Origin: CAIQIA01 sp049317465
GTDB lineage: Bacteria; Cyanobacteriota; Cyanobacteriia; PCC-6307; Cyanobiaceae
Reading direction: 5' to 3'
NCBI GenBank assembly: GCA_049317465.1
Contig: JBMOIF010000002.1
Coordinates: forward strand, 1 to 64,000
DNA: 64,000 nt
A model generated the notes under the pieces. It worked only from the letters and a program-made list of their open reading frames with translations, ran no database searches and was not told the DNA's origin. Below, piece by piece: positions 26,157 to 35,058 of the stretch (position 1 is the stretch's first letter; every line of letters begins with the position of its first letter). The position numbers and the translations under genes were made by a program.

Positions 26157-28082
26157 TCAGATCGGCACCGCCGTCGCGGTTGATGCGGCCACTCCCAGGT
26201 CTGCGGCGAACCGTTCAAGGATTCGTCGAGACATCTGGGGTGGCGTGAGACCGAGGCTCTGCTTCGACTCGTCCGGGCTGGCGTGGTCCACCAACTGGTC
26301 GGGAATGCCCAGCCGCAACACTGGCACCCGGATGTCGTGGTCGCTGAAGGCCTCGATCAGGGCGGCCCCGAATCCACCGGCCAGGCAGCCCTCTTCAAAC
26401 GTGACCACCCGCCCGATGCGCCGTGCCATCGGCACCAGCAGGGTCTCGTCCAGGGGGCGCAGGAAGCGGGCATTGACCACCGCTGCCCGCACCCCCTGCT
26501 CCTGCAGCAGGCCGGCCGTAGCCATGGCAGGTTCCACCATGGCTCCGTAGGCCACCAGCAGCAGGTCGTCGCCTTCAGCCAGTTGTTCGGCCCTGCCGAT
26601 CTCCAGGGGCTCCCAGCCGTCTTCCACCAGGGGCACACCCACGCCTTCCCCCCGGGGAATGCGGATGGCGGTGGGTCCGTTGTGCTGCAGGCAGGTGACC
26701 AGCATCCGCTGCAGTTCGGCCTCGTCCTTGGGGGCCATCACGGTGAAGTTGGGCACGCAGCGCAGATAGCTGATGTCGTACTGCCCCTGGTGGGTGGGGC
26801 CATCGGCCCCGACGACACCGGCCCGGTCAAGGACGAAGGTGACCGGCAGGTTCTGGATGCCCACGTCATGGATCAGCTGGTCGTAGGCCCGCTGCAGGAA
26901 GGTGCTGTAAATGGCGACCACCGGCCGCAGGCCGTCGCAGGCCATCCCGGCCGCCAGGGTGACGGCGTGCTGTTCAGCGATGCCCACGTCGATGCACTGG
27001 TCTGGCACGGCCTTCTGGAGCAGATCCAGGCCGGTGCCGGTCGCCATGGCCGCCGTGATGCCCACCACCCGCCGGTTCTGTTCGCAGAGCTTGACGAGGG
27101 TTTCCCCGAAGACCTTGCTGTAGCTGGGGGGTTTGGGACGCTTGGCGGGGAAGGCCTTGCCGGTGGCCAGGTCAAAGGGGGACTGGGCATGGTAGCCCAC
27201 CTGGTCGGCCTCGGCGTAGGGGTACCCCTTCCCCTTGGTGGTGGCCACATGCACGAGCACCGGCCCCTCGCTGCGGTGGGCCTCCTGGAAGGTGCGCACC
27301 ATGGCCGCGATGTCGTGGCCGTCCACGGGGCCCATGTAGGTGAAGCCCAGTTCCTCGAACACCGCTCCCACCTTGGGCACCGCCAGCCTGCGCATGCCCT
27401 CCTTCAGCCGGCTCAGCTCGGAGGGGATCTGGCCGTGCAGGAAGGGCAGGTGGCGCACCGCCTCCTCGGCGCTCTCGGAGAGGAACTGGACCGGCGGGCT
27501 CAGCCGCATGCGGTTCAGGTGGTTGGAAAGGGCTCCCACCGGCGGCGAGATCGACATGTCGTTGTCGTTCAGCACCACCAGCAGGCGGGTGTGGGGCAGG
27601 TGGCCGGCGTGGTTGATGGCTTCGAGGGCCATGCCGCCGGTGAGGGCCCCGTCGCCGATGACGGCGACGCACTTGTGGGTCTGGCCGAGGCGGTCCCGCG
27701 CCATCGCCATGCCCAGGGCGGCCGAAATGCTGGTGGAGGCGTGGCCGGCGCCGAAATGATCAAAGCGGCTTTCGCAGCGCTTGAGATAACCGGCGATGCC
27801 CCCCTGCTGCCGCAGGGTATGGAAGCGCCCGTAGCGGCCGGTGATCAACTTGTGGGGGTAGGCCTGGTGACCCACGTCCCAGACGACCCGATCCTTGTCC
27901 AGGTCAAGGGTCTGGTAAAGCGCCAGGGTCAGTTCGACAACCCCGAGACCGGGTCCGAGGTGGCCGCCGCTGGTGGCCACGGTTTCGAGATGCTTTTCGC
28001 GGATCTGCCGGGCGATCGCTTCGAGTTCCGCGGTGCTGAGACCGTGCAGCTGATTGGGGTGGCTCAGCTCGCTGAGATGCAT
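26157..28082 (-). CDS. dxs: 1-deoxy-D-xylulose-5-phosphate synthase
   Basis: First enzyme of the MEP isoprenoid pathway, feeding chlorophyll phytyl chains, carotenoids and quinones. The 641-aa thiamine-diphosphate enzyme has SGGHLGPGLGVVELTLAL with the catalytic histidine, the ThDP motif GDGALTGGMALEAINHAG, and the transketolase-like DVGIAEQHAVTLAAGMA and LDRAGVVGADGPTHQG in the second domain. ATG at 28080-28082 yields the standard MHLSELSHPNQLHGLS opening. It is divergent from ilvA and convergent with psaK, 39 bp from the psaK stop codon. Confidence 0.97.
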   Translation of the reverse strand: MHLSELSHPNQLHGLSTAELEAIARQIREKHLETVATSGGHLGPGLGVVELTLALYQTLDLDKDRVVWDVGHQAYPHKLITGRYGRFHTLRQQGGIAGYLKRCESRFDHFGAGHASTSISAALGMAMARDRLGQTHKCVAVIGDGALTGGMALEAINHAGHLPHTRLLVVLNDNDMSISPPVGALSNHLNRMRLSPPVQFLSESAEEAVRHLPFLHGQIPSELSRLKEGMRRLAVPKVGAVFEELGFTYMGPVDGHDIAAMVRTFQEAHRSEGPVLVHVATTKGKGYPYAEADQVGYHAQSPFDLATGKAFPAKRPKPPSYSKVFGETLVKLCEQNRRVVGITAAMATGTGLDLLQKAVPDQCIDVGIAEQHAVTLAAGMACDGLRPVVAIYSTFLQRAYDQLIHDVGIQNLPVTFVLDRAGVVGADGPTHQGQYDISYLRCVPNFTVMAPKDEAELQRMLVTCLQHNGPTAIRIPRGEGVGVPLVEDGWEPLEIGRAEQLAEGDDLLLVAYGAMVEPAMATAGLLQEQGVRAAVVNARFLRPLDETLLVPMARRIGRVVTFEEGCLAGGFGAALIEAFSDHDIRVPVLRLGIPDQLVDHASPDESKQSLGLTPPQMSRRILERFAADLGVAASTATAVPI

Positions 28083-28175
28083 GCGCTCGGTACACCGGCG
28101 GGCCGAATCTAGAACCCCTCCCACGCCCCCGTTGCCGCAGATCACACCGGGGCGCCGATCCCGCTGGGCACGAGG

Positions 28176-29726
28176 ATGGCGGCAGCGCGGCGACCCTGGG
28201 TGATGGCAGCGGGCTACCTGGAACGGATTCTGCGGGCCAGGGTCTACGACGTGGCGATCGAATCGCCCCTCGAGCCGGCCCGGCGTCTGTCGGATCGGCT
28301 CGGTCAGCGCGTGTTGCTCAAGCGGGAGGACCTGCAGCCGGTCTTCTCCTTCAAGCTGCGAGGCGCCTACAACCGGATGGTGCAGCTGACCGCCGACCAG
28401 CGGGCCTGCGGTGTGATCGCCGCCAGCGCCGGCAACCACGCCCAGGGGGTGGCCCTGGCGGCGGGCAGCCTCGGCTGTCCGGCGGTGATCGTGATGCCAC
28501 GCACCACCCCCGAGACCAAGGTGGCTGCCGTGCGGCGCCTGGGGGCCGATGTGGTGCTGCACGGCGACACCTATGACGAGGCCCAGGAGCGGGCCCGGGT
28601 GCTGGAGGCCGAACGGGGTCTCACCTTCATTCATCCCTTCGACGACCCCGAGGTCATCGCCGGCCAGGGGACCATCGGCATGGAGATCCTGCGCCAGTGC
28701 GCCCACCCCCCCGACGCCATCTATCTGGCGGTGGGCGGTGGCGGCCTCATCGCGGGGGTCGGGGCCTACGTCAAGGCCCTCTGGCCCCAGGTCGAGATCA
28801 TCGGCGTCGAACCGGTGGAGGCCGATGCCATGACCCGCTCCCTGGCCGCCGGGGAGCGGGTGCGCCTGGCGCAGGTGGGCCTGTTTGCAGATGGGGTGGC
28901 CGTCCGTGAGGTGGGGGTCGAAACCTTCCGCCTTTGCCGCCAGGTGGTCGATCGGATGGTCACCGTCGACACCGACGCCATCTGCGCCGCCATCAAGGAC
29001 GTGTTTGAAGACACCCGCTCGATCCTGGAGCCCGCCGGTGCCCTGGCGGTGGCCGGACTCAAGGCCGAGGCCGGTCGCCGCCCCCGTGGCCAGCAGCTGG
29101 TGGCGGTGGCCTGCGGAGCCAACATGAACTTCGAGCGGCTGCGGTTCGTCGCCGAGCGGGCCGAGCTGGGGGAGCAGCGTGAGGCCATGCTGGCGGTCGA
29201 GATTCCCGAGCAACCGGGGAGCCTGCGGCGTTTCTGCCGTCACCTCGGCGGTCGCAGCCTCACCGAATTCAGCTACCGCCGTGCCGAGGGCGCACGGGCT
29301 CACATCTTCGTGGGGGTCCGCATCGAGGATCGCCAGGACCGGCGCGAGCTGCTCGAGACCCTCACGGCGGCGGGCTTTCCCTGTGTCGATCTCAGTGACG
29401 ATGAGCTGGCCAAGCTGCACCTGCGCCACATGGTGGGGGGGCGCCGCCCCCGGGACGCCGCTGCAGGTGCAGTGCAGGAAAGGCTTTATCGCTTTGAATT
29501 TCCGGAACGTCCCGGGGCCCTGCTCGATTTCGTCAATGCCCTCCATCCCGCCTGGACGATCAGCATTTTCCACTACCGCAACCACGGCTCCGATGTGGGC
29601 CGCATCGTCGTGGGGGTCGAGGTGCCCGAAGCCGACGGCCGGGCCTGGGAGACGGTGCTGACCGACCTGGGGTTCCCCTGGCGGGAGGAAACCGCCAATC
29701 CGGCCTACCGACTGTTTCTCGCCTGA
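28176..29726 (+). CDS. ilvA: Threonine ammonia-lyase (biosynthetic threonine deaminase)
   Basis: PLP enzyme converting threonine to 2-oxobutanoate, the committed step to isoleucine. The 516-aa protein contains the PLP lysine in VFSFKLRGAYNRM, ASAGNHAQGVALAAG, and the glycine loop LAVGGGGLIAGVGAYVKAL. Two C-terminal ACT-like regulatory domains follow, starting at EIPEQPGSLRRFCRHLGG and FEFPERPGALLDFVNAL, which give isoleucine feedback control in the family. The start at 28176 is followed by an in-frame ATG ten codons later (MAAGYLERIL), an equally plausible start. scpB follows after 57 bp. Confidence 0.95.
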   Translation: MAAARRPWVMAAGYLERILRARVYDVAIESPLEPARRLSDRLGQRVLLKREDLQPVFSFKLRGAYNRMVQLTADQRACGVIAASAGNHAQGVALAAGSLGCPAVIVMPRTTPETKVAAVRRLGADVVLHGDTYDEAQERARVLEAERGLTFIHPFDDPEVIAGQGTIGMEILRQCAHPPDAIYLAVGGGGLIAGVGAYVKALWPQVEIIGVEPVEADAMTRSLAAGERVRLAQVGLFADGVAVREVGVETFRLCRQVVDRMVTVDTDAICAAIKDVFEDTRSILEPAGALAVAGLKAEAGRRPRGQQLVAVACGANMNFERLRFVAERAELGEQREAMLAVEIPEQPGSLRRFCRHLGGRSLTEFSYRRAEGARAHIFVGVRIEDRQDRRELLETLTAAGFPCVDLSDDELAKLHLRHMVGGRRPRDAAAGAVQERLYRFEFPERPGALLDFVNALHPAWTISIFHYRNHGSDVGRIVVGVEVPEADGRAWETVLTDLGFPWREETANPAYRLFLA

Positions 29727-29783
29727 CGACACCCCGCTGACCATGGCTCGCCCGAGCGGCCGGCGCCCGCTACGGTTCCGGCC

Positions 29784-30293
29784 ATGGATGCACTCGATCT
29801 CTCCCTGCCGGCTCGGCTGGAGGCGATCCTCTACCTCAAGGGCCGCAGCCTGGCCCTCGGCGAGCTGAGCAGCCTGGCCCGCTGCAGCCCCGACCAGGCG
29901 GAACTGGGCCTGCTCACCCTGATGGCCGATTACGCCCACCGCGACACGGCCCTTGAGATCCGCCAGGACGCTTCGGGCTACAGCCTGCAGCTGCGCGCCG
30001 ACCTGGCGGATCTGGTGCAGGAGCTGGTGCCGGTGGATCTCGGGACGGCCAGCCTGCGGACCCTGGCGACCGTGGCGCTCAAGGGGCGGCTGCTGCAGTC
30101 AGAGCTGGTGGAACTGCGCGGCAGTGGCGCCTACGACCACATCCGTGAGCTGCTGGAGCAGGGATTCATCGAGCGGCGGCGGCAGAGCGACGGCCGCTCC
30201 TTCTGGATCAGCCTCACCGAGAAGTTCCATCGCACCTTCGCCGTCGGCAAGCCAGGGGCCCTCCAGCCCCCCACCGCCGATGCCGCTGAATAG
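29784..30293 (+). CDS. scpB: Segregation and condensation protein B
   Basis: Kleisin-partner subunit of the SMC condensin complex in chromosome segregation, 169 aa. It consists of two winged-helix units: SLPARLEAILYLKGRSLALGEL opening the first and SLRTLATVALKGRLLQSELVELRG with ALKGR in the second. The segment RELLEQGFIERRRQSDGRSFWI matches the ScpB pattern near the C terminus. scpA and smc are not in this window. It is followed 41 bp later by the yggT-type gene. Confidence 0.9.
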   Translation: MDALDLSLPARLEAILYLKGRSLALGELSSLARCSPDQAELGLLTLMADYAHRDTALEIRQDASGYSLQLRADLADLVQELVPVDLGTASLRTLATVALKGRLLQSELVELRGSGAYDHIRELLEQGFIERRRQSDGRSFWISLTEKFHRTFAVGKPGALQPPTADAAE

Positions 30294-30334
30294 AGTCGGC
30301 AGGTCGACGCCCGTCCCTGCGCCACCGCCGCCCC

Positions 30335-30625
30335 ATGTCCCTGAGCTATCTGTTCTCGGTGCTGGCCCAGACCCTCAGCATCTACAGCCTCATCCTGGTG
30401 GTGCGGCTGGTGCTCACTTGGTTTCCCAACCTGCCCTGGGAGAATCCGGTGCTGTCGGCCGTCAGCGCCATCTGTGATCCCTACCTCAACATCTTCCGCG
30501 GTCTGATCCCCCCCCTCGGCGGCCTCGACCTCTCCCCCCTGGTGGCCCTGCTGGCCCTCCAGCTGTCCGGCAGCCTGCTGGAGCAGCTGGCGGTGGCCTC
30601 GGGCTCCTCCCTGGCCGGCTGGTGA
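30335..30625 (+). CDS. YggT-family membrane protein
   Basis: A 96-aa integral membrane protein of the YggT (Ycf19-like) family. Two hydrophobic hairpin spans are visible: VLAQTLSIYSLILVVRLVLTW and LSPLVALLALQLSGSLLEQLA, flanking the conserved region FPNLPWENPVLSAVSAICDPYLNIFRGLIPP as a whole (about residues 30-60). Relatives are linked to thylakoid organisation and nucleoid distribution in chloroplasts and cyanobacteria. It ends 1 bp before the stop of the convergent secreted protein gene. Confidence 0.9.
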   Translation: MSLSYLFSVLAQTLSIYSLILVVRLVLTWFPNLPWENPVLSAVSAICDPYLNIFRGLIPPLGGLDLSPLVALLALQLSGSLLEQLAVASGSSLAGW

Positions 30626-30626
30626 T

Positions 30627-31124
30627 TCAGAAACCTTCCAGATCCTGCTCCAGGGGCAGCCGTTCCTGGCCGTCGTCGACCCGTGCCCGCACCGGTGCCC
30701 GGAATCCCCTGGCCCGCAGTTGACCCACCTGCAGCGGTCCTGCTGTTCCGGCCGGCACTGACAGGCGCAGGGCGACCTCCGAGCGGCCGGGGGCCACATC
30801 GCCGATCGATCCCAGCCGGGTGCGGTTGGGCAGCACCGGTTCCCCGCTGGCGTCGACCACCCGCCCGAACATGTCGGTGTCGACCACGGTCTGTCTGCCG
30901 GGATTGTCGACCGTGGCCCGCAGGGCCCAGCAGCTGGCGCCGATGGGGCGCCGCAGGTCGCTCTGGGCGGCGGCATCGGCCGCCGGGCACGGTTCGAGGC
31001 TGATCAGGGTCACCTGCAGATCCGCTGCCCAGGCGGGCTGCGGCGCCAGCAGGGATGCCAGCCCAAGGACCAGGGCGGCCAGGGCCCCCAGCAGCCTCCC
31101 CGGGCTGATCCTGACCATCGTCAT
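30627..31124 (-). CDS. Secreted protein of unknown function
   Basis: I do not recognise the family. The 165-aa product has a clear Sec signal peptide (LGALAALVLGLASLLAPQPAWAA) and so is lumenal or periplasmic. The mature part is beta-rich, with two cysteines in LEPCPAADA and GASCWALRATVDNPGR that could form a disulfide; the region around ATVDNPGRQTVVDTDMFGRVVD resembles small Ig-like domains with an N-P-G turn. Its ATG overlaps the stop of the upstream mazG-like gene by 4 bp, so the two are co-expressed. Confidence 0.7.
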   Translation of the reverse strand: MTMVRISPGRLLGALAALVLGLASLLAPQPAWAADLQVTLISLEPCPAADAAAQSDLRRPIGASCWALRATVDNPGRQTVVDTDMFGRVVDASGEPVLPNRTRLGSIGDVAPGRSEVALRLSVPAGTAGPLQVGQLRARGFRAPVRARVDDGQERLPLEQDLEGF

Positions 31125-31450
31125 CGCCGGTCCCCCGAGCCACCGAGGACCTGGCGATCGGCCCGGTCGGCCAGCTTGGCCAGATTGGCGCTGGCGATCT
31201 CCTCGAGGCTCAGGCCGAGTTCATGGGCCAGCTGGGCCACGTACCAGAGCACATCCCCCAGTTCCAGGGCGATCGCCTGGCGACGCTCAGCCGAGAAGAC
31301 CCCTCCGTCGTCGCGCAGCACCTTCTTGACCTTGTCAGCCACCTCCCCTGCCTCACCGCACAGACCCAGTGTCGGATAAAGGGGGTTCTGCCCTCGGTCG
31401 GGGTAGAGCGCCGTGCGTCCGGCGGCCTGTTGGTAGGTGTTGAGATCCAT
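31121..31450 (-). CDS. MazG-like nucleotide pyrophosphohydrolase
   Basis: All-alpha NTP pyrophosphohydrolase of 109 aa, likely removing non-canonical nucleoside triphosphates. The metal-binding helices are visible as CGEAGEVADKVKKVLRD (ExxE) and ALELGDVLWYVAQLA (ExxD). Single-domain length fits the short MazG-like proteins rather than the two-domain E. coli MazG. ATG at 31448-31450 is chosen since it gives MDLNTYQQAAGRT, a common opening; the frame remains open upstream antisense to pyk. Divergent from pyk with 30 bp between starts. Confidence 0.85.
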   Translation of the reverse strand: MDLNTYQQAAGRTALYPDRGQNPLYPTLGLCGEAGEVADKVKKVLRDDGGVFSAERRQAIALELGDVLWYVAQLAHELGLSLEEIASANLAKLADRADRQVLGGSGDRR

Positions 31451-31480
31451 CGGGCAGGGGTCAGGGTGGTAGCTTCCGCG

Positions 31481-33283
31481 ATGGTTCCGGCTCCGTTGAT
31501 GGCCCTGCCCGATCTGAAGCGACGCACGAAGATTGTCGCCACCATCGGCCCGGCCACGGAAACGCCGGAGCGGATCCGTGAACTCATCCTGGCCGGCGCC
31601 ACGACCTTCCGGCTGAATTTCTCCCACGGCGACCACGACGAACACGCCCAGCGGGCCGGCACCATCCGCCAGGTGGCCCACCAGATGGGTGTGCATGTGG
31701 GCATCCTCCAGGACCTGCAGGGACCCAAGATCCGTCTGGGACGCTTCGCCGGCGGACCCGTCACCCTGGCCCAGGGTGCCAGCTTCGCCCTCACCAGTCG
31801 TGAGGTGGCCTGCGACCACCAGATCGCCATGGTCACCTACGACCGCCTGGCTGACGAGGTTTCCCCCGGCAGCCGGATCATGCTGGACGACGGGAAGGTG
31901 GAGATGGCGGTCGACTGGGTCGACCAGGCCGATCAGACCCTGCACTGCAAGGTCACCGTCGGCGGCGTTCTCTCCAACAACAAAGGCGTCAATTTCCCCG
32001 ACGTGCAGCTGTCGATCCGGGCCCTCACCGCCAAGGATCGCCACGATCTCGCCTTCGGGCTGCAGCTCGGGGTCGACTGGGTGGCCCTCAGCTTCGTGCG
32101 CAACCCCTCCGATCTCCAGGAGATCCGCGAGCTGATCCGCACCCTCGGCTATGCCACCCCGGTGGTGGCCAAGATCGAGAAGTTCGAGGCCATCGACCAG
32201 ATCGACGCGATCCTGCCGCTCTGCGACGGGGTGATGGTGGCTCGGGGCGACCTCGGCGTCGAGATGCCTGCCGAGGAGGTGCCTCTGCTGCAGAAGGAGC
32301 TGATCCGCAAGGCCAATTCGATGGGCATTCCCATCATCACGGCCACCCAGATGCTTGACAGCATGGCCACCAACCCCCGTCCCACCCGGGCCGAGGTCAG
32401 TGACGTGGCCAATGCCATCCTCGACGGCACCGACGCCGTGATGCTCTCCAACGAGACCGCGGTGGGCCAGCACCCGGTCGAGGCGGTGGCCACCATGGCG
32501 CGCATCGCCCGGCGCATCGAACAGGACTATCCCAACCGCCAGATGGAGACCCAGCTGGCCAGCACCATTCCCAATGCCATCAGCCAGGCGGTGAGCAGCA
32601 TCGCCAACCAGCTCGATGCCGCAGCGATCCTTCCCCTCACCAAGAGCGGTGCCACCGCCCGCAACGTCAGCAAGTTCCGCCCCTCGACCCCCATCCTGGC
32701 TATCACGGCCGATGTGCAAGTGGCCCGGCAGCTGCAGCTGGTGTGGGGGGTCACCCCGCTGCTGATCGGCAACCAGTCCTCCACCAGCCGCACCTTCACC
32801 CTGGCCATGGGCGTGGCTCAGCAGGAGGGCCTTCTGCGGGAGGGTGACCTGGTGGTGCAGACCGCCGGCACGCTCACCGGCGTCAGCGGTTCCACCGACC
32901 TGGTCAAGGTCGGCATCGTCTCGGCGGTCCTGGGTCGTGGTGTGGGCTTCGGGACCCGATCGGTCTGCGGCCAGGTGCGCCTGGCCACCTCACCCGAAGA
33001 GGCCGCCCGCCTCGAACCGGGGGAGATTCTGGTGGTGTCCCAGACGAGTGCCTCCTATCTCGAGGCCATTCGTCGAGCGGGGGGTCTGATCACCGAGGAA
33101 CCGGGGAGCCAGAGCCATGCCGCCGTCATTGCCCAGCGGCTGGGCATTCCCGTGATCGTCGGGGTGATCGATGTGACTCGCGATGTGCGGGATGGAGAGG
33201 TCGTGACCCTGGATGTGCGCCAGGGGGTCGTGCACCGCGGCACCCATGTCCTTGATCCCTACAGTGTTGAAACACTGCATTGA
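31481..33283 (+). CDS. pyk: Pyruvate kinase with C-terminal PEP-utiliser domain
   Basis: Last step of glycolysis, PEP + ADP to pyruvate + ATP. The 600-aa product has the TIM-barrel catalytic core with RRTKIVATIGPATET, FRLNFSHGD, MVARGDLGVEMPAEEVP and TQMLDSMATNPRPTRAE. After the regulatory domain there is an extra swivelling phosphohistidine-like domain (about 510-590) with GEILVVSQTSASYLEA and GSQSHAAVIAQRLGIPVIVG; this long form is usual in cyanobacteria and bacilli. An ATG at 31499 is an alternative start six codons downstream. The MacB-type permease gene follows 6 bp later. Confidence 0.95.
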   Translation: MVPAPLMALPDLKRRTKIVATIGPATETPERIRELILAGATTFRLNFSHGDHDEHAQRAGTIRQVAHQMGVHVGILQDLQGPKIRLGRFAGGPVTLAQGASFALTSREVACDHQIAMVTYDRLADEVSPGSRIMLDDGKVEMAVDWVDQADQTLHCKVTVGGVLSNNKGVNFPDVQLSIRALTAKDRHDLAFGLQLGVDWVALSFVRNPSDLQEIRELIRTLGYATPVVAKIEKFEAIDQIDAILPLCDGVMVARGDLGVEMPAEEVPLLQKELIRKANSMGIPIITATQMLDSMATNPRPTRAEVSDVANAILDGTDAVMLSNETAVGQHPVEAVATMARIARRIEQDYPNRQMETQLASTIPNAISQAVSSIANQLDAAAILPLTKSGATARNVSKFRPSTPILAITADVQVARQLQLVWGVTPLLIGNQSSTSRTFTLAMGVAQQEGLLREGDLVVQTAGTLTGVSGSTDLVKVGIVSAVLGRGVGFGTRSVCGQVRLATSPEEAARLEPGEILVVSQTSASYLEAIRRAGGLITEEPGSQSHAAVIAQRLGIPVIVGVIDVTRDVRDGEVVTLDVRQGVVHRGTHVLDPYSVETLH

Positions 33284-33289
33284 TCTCCC

Positions 33290-34519
33290 GTGAGCCCCCG
33301 GCTGCCGCTGCGGGATACCCTCGGCATGGCCGTCGAGTCGCTGCTGGCCAACCGGCTGCGCACGACCCTGACCATGCTCGGCATCATCATCGGCAATGCC
33401 TCGGTGATCACCCTGGTGGGCATCGGCAAGGGTGCCCAGAATCTGGCTGAGAATCAGCTGGGATCCCTGGGCGCCAATGTGCTCTTTGTGGTTCCGGGCA
33501 ACAACGACACCCGCCGCCGCGGCATCGATACCCCCAAGACCCTGGTGCTGGAAGACGCCCAGGCCATTGCGGCCCAGGTGCCCAGTGTGCGTCGGGTGGC
33601 GCCGCAGATCACCCTCAGCGAGACGGTGCGTGCCCGCAGCCTCAGTGCAACGGCCACCGTCAATGGCGTCACGGCCGATTTTCTGGCGGTCCGTCGCTTC
33701 GAGATGGGCCAGGGGCGGTTCTTCTCGCCCGAAGACATCGAGGGTGCCCGCCATGTCGTCGTTCTGGGGCCTGATCTGGCGCGTCGGATCCTGCCGGGCC
33801 TGTCACCCCTCGGCCAGGAGGTGCGCATCCGTGATCAGACGTTCGACGTCGTGGGGATCATGGCCTCCAAGGGGGCGTTCCTGGGCCAGAACCAGGATGA
33901 TGCTGTCTACATTCCCCTGACGACAATGGTGAGCCGCCTGAGCGGTCGAGATCCCACCTACGGCATCTCCCTGTCGTTCATCAGCGTCGAGGCACGGGAT
34001 GCCGATACCCTCGGGGCAGCCAAGTTTCAGATCACCAACCTTCTGCGGCTGCGCCACAAGATTCTTCGCGAGGACGATTTCGCCGTCCGTTCCCAGAAGG
34101 ATGCGCTCTCGATCGTCGGCACCATCACCGGGGGACTGACACTGATGCTGGCCGCCATCGGTGCCATTTCGTTGTTGGTGGGCGGTATCGGCATCATGAA
34201 CATCATGTTGGTGTCGGTGAGCGAGCGAACCCAGGAAATCGGCCTCCGCAAGGCCATCGGGGCCCGCAGCGATGATGTGATGCTGCAGTTCCTCATCGAG
34301 GCGCTCATGGTCTCAAGCCTGGGCGGTCTGGTGGGCAGCCTGATGGGCATGGGTGCCATCTGGGTGGTGGCCACCGTCACCCCCCTGCCGGCCGCCATCG
34401 GCGCGGGCAGTGTCATCACCACGCTGGCGCTGTCGGGTTCGATCGGCCTCTTTTTCGGGGTGGTGCCCGCCCGCAGGGCCGCCCAGCTGGATCCCATCGT
34501 CGCCCTCCGCCGTCTGTGA
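33290..34519 (+). CDS. MacB-type ABC transporter permease
   Basis: A 409-aa permease of the MacB/FtsX-like class. An N-terminal membrane span (about 20-45, LRTTLTMLGIIIGNASVITLVG) is followed by a large MacB-PCD-type periplasmic domain (45-285) and a C-terminal FtsX domain with three spans, including ISLLVGGIGIMNIMLVSVSERTQEIG in two pieces across about 300-325 and LRKAIGARSDDVM. The start is GTG, 6 bp after pyk. The matching ATPase and membrane-fusion protein are not next to it. Function could be export of a peptide or lipid; unresolved. Confidence 0.88.
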   Translation: MSPRLPLRDTLGMAVESLLANRLRTTLTMLGIIIGNASVITLVGIGKGAQNLAENQLGSLGANVLFVVPGNNDTRRRGIDTPKTLVLEDAQAIAAQVPSVRRVAPQITLSETVRARSLSATATVNGVTADFLAVRRFEMGQGRFFSPEDIEGARHVVVLGPDLARRILPGLSPLGQEVRIRDQTFDVVGIMASKGAFLGQNQDDAVYIPLTTMVSRLSGRDPTYGISLSFISVEARDADTLGAAKFQITNLLRLRHKILREDDFAVRSQKDALSIVGTITGGLTLMLAAIGAISLLVGGIGIMNIMLVSVSERTQEIGLRKAIGARSDDVMLQFLIEALMVSSLGGLVGSLMGMGAIWVVATVTPLPAAIGAGSVITTLALSGSIGLFFGVVPARRAAQLDPIVALRRL

Positions 34520-34956
34520 GCGCTCCACTCCCGTCGCCCCGATTCGCCGTCGCCCTGGCGATGCTTGAGCGGGAGGGCCTCTGGCTTCTGCAACTGCGCG
34601 ATGACGTGGCCGGCATCGTGCACCCGGGCACCTGGGGCCTCTTCGGTGGCCATCTCGATCCGGGCGAGACCCCTGAACAGGCCCTGCGCCGCGAGCTGAT
34701 CGAGGAGATCGGCTGGACCGCCGGGCCCCTGGATCCGTGGTTCGACCATCACGATCCCCTGCGCAGTGCCCATTTCTTTCGCGGACACCTCGTCGTGCCG
34801 CTGGCGGAGCTGCGGCTGATGGAGGGCCAGGACCTCACGCTCGCCTCACTGGAGGAGCTGAGCAGCGGCCATGTGCTCAGCCCCCGCCTGGGCCAGCCCC
34901 GTCCCCTCGCGCCCTCCCTCCAGCTGGCCGTCCGACGGCTTGAGACGGAGGGCTGA
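34516..34956 (+). CDS. Nudix hydrolase
   Basis: A 146-aa Nudix-fold pyrophosphatase. The full Nudix box is present at about residues 45-67: G45, E51, R59, E60, E63, E64, G66 with GETPEQALRRELIEEIG. Sequence before it (PGTWGLFGGHLD) is also standard. The GTG start overlaps the stop of the permease gene by 4 bp, so it is translationally coupled. Substrate cannot be deduced. Confidence 0.88.
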   Translation: MSAPLPSPRFAVALAMLEREGLWLLQLRDDVAGIVHPGTWGLFGGHLDPGETPEQALRRELIEEIGWTAGPLDPWFDHHDPLRSAHFFRGHLVVPLAELRLMEGQDLTLASLEELSSGHVLSPRLGQPRPLAPSLQLAVRRLETEG

Positions 34957-35024
34957 TCAGGGCCGGGCCCGAGATCCCCGGCATTCAACATCCCCGACGC
35001 TCTCCACAGGGTCCCCGGGGTCTT

Positions 35025-35030
35025 TACAAT
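35025..35030 (+). promoter_or_regulatory. Candidate -10 box upstream of ftsH
   Basis: TACAAT lies 28 bp before the ftsH ATG, in the only AT-rich patch of the 102-bp spacer. It matches five of six consensus positions; no clear -35 is seen, as is common for cyanobacterial promoters. Confidence 0.45.
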
Positions 35031-35058
35031 CGCGAAACGTTTTTCTGCGGCAGGGCCC

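Noticed and set aside
26157..29939. 1260-codon minus-strand frame through ilvA
   Set aside because: The Dxs product starts at 28082; everything upstream is antisense to ilvA.
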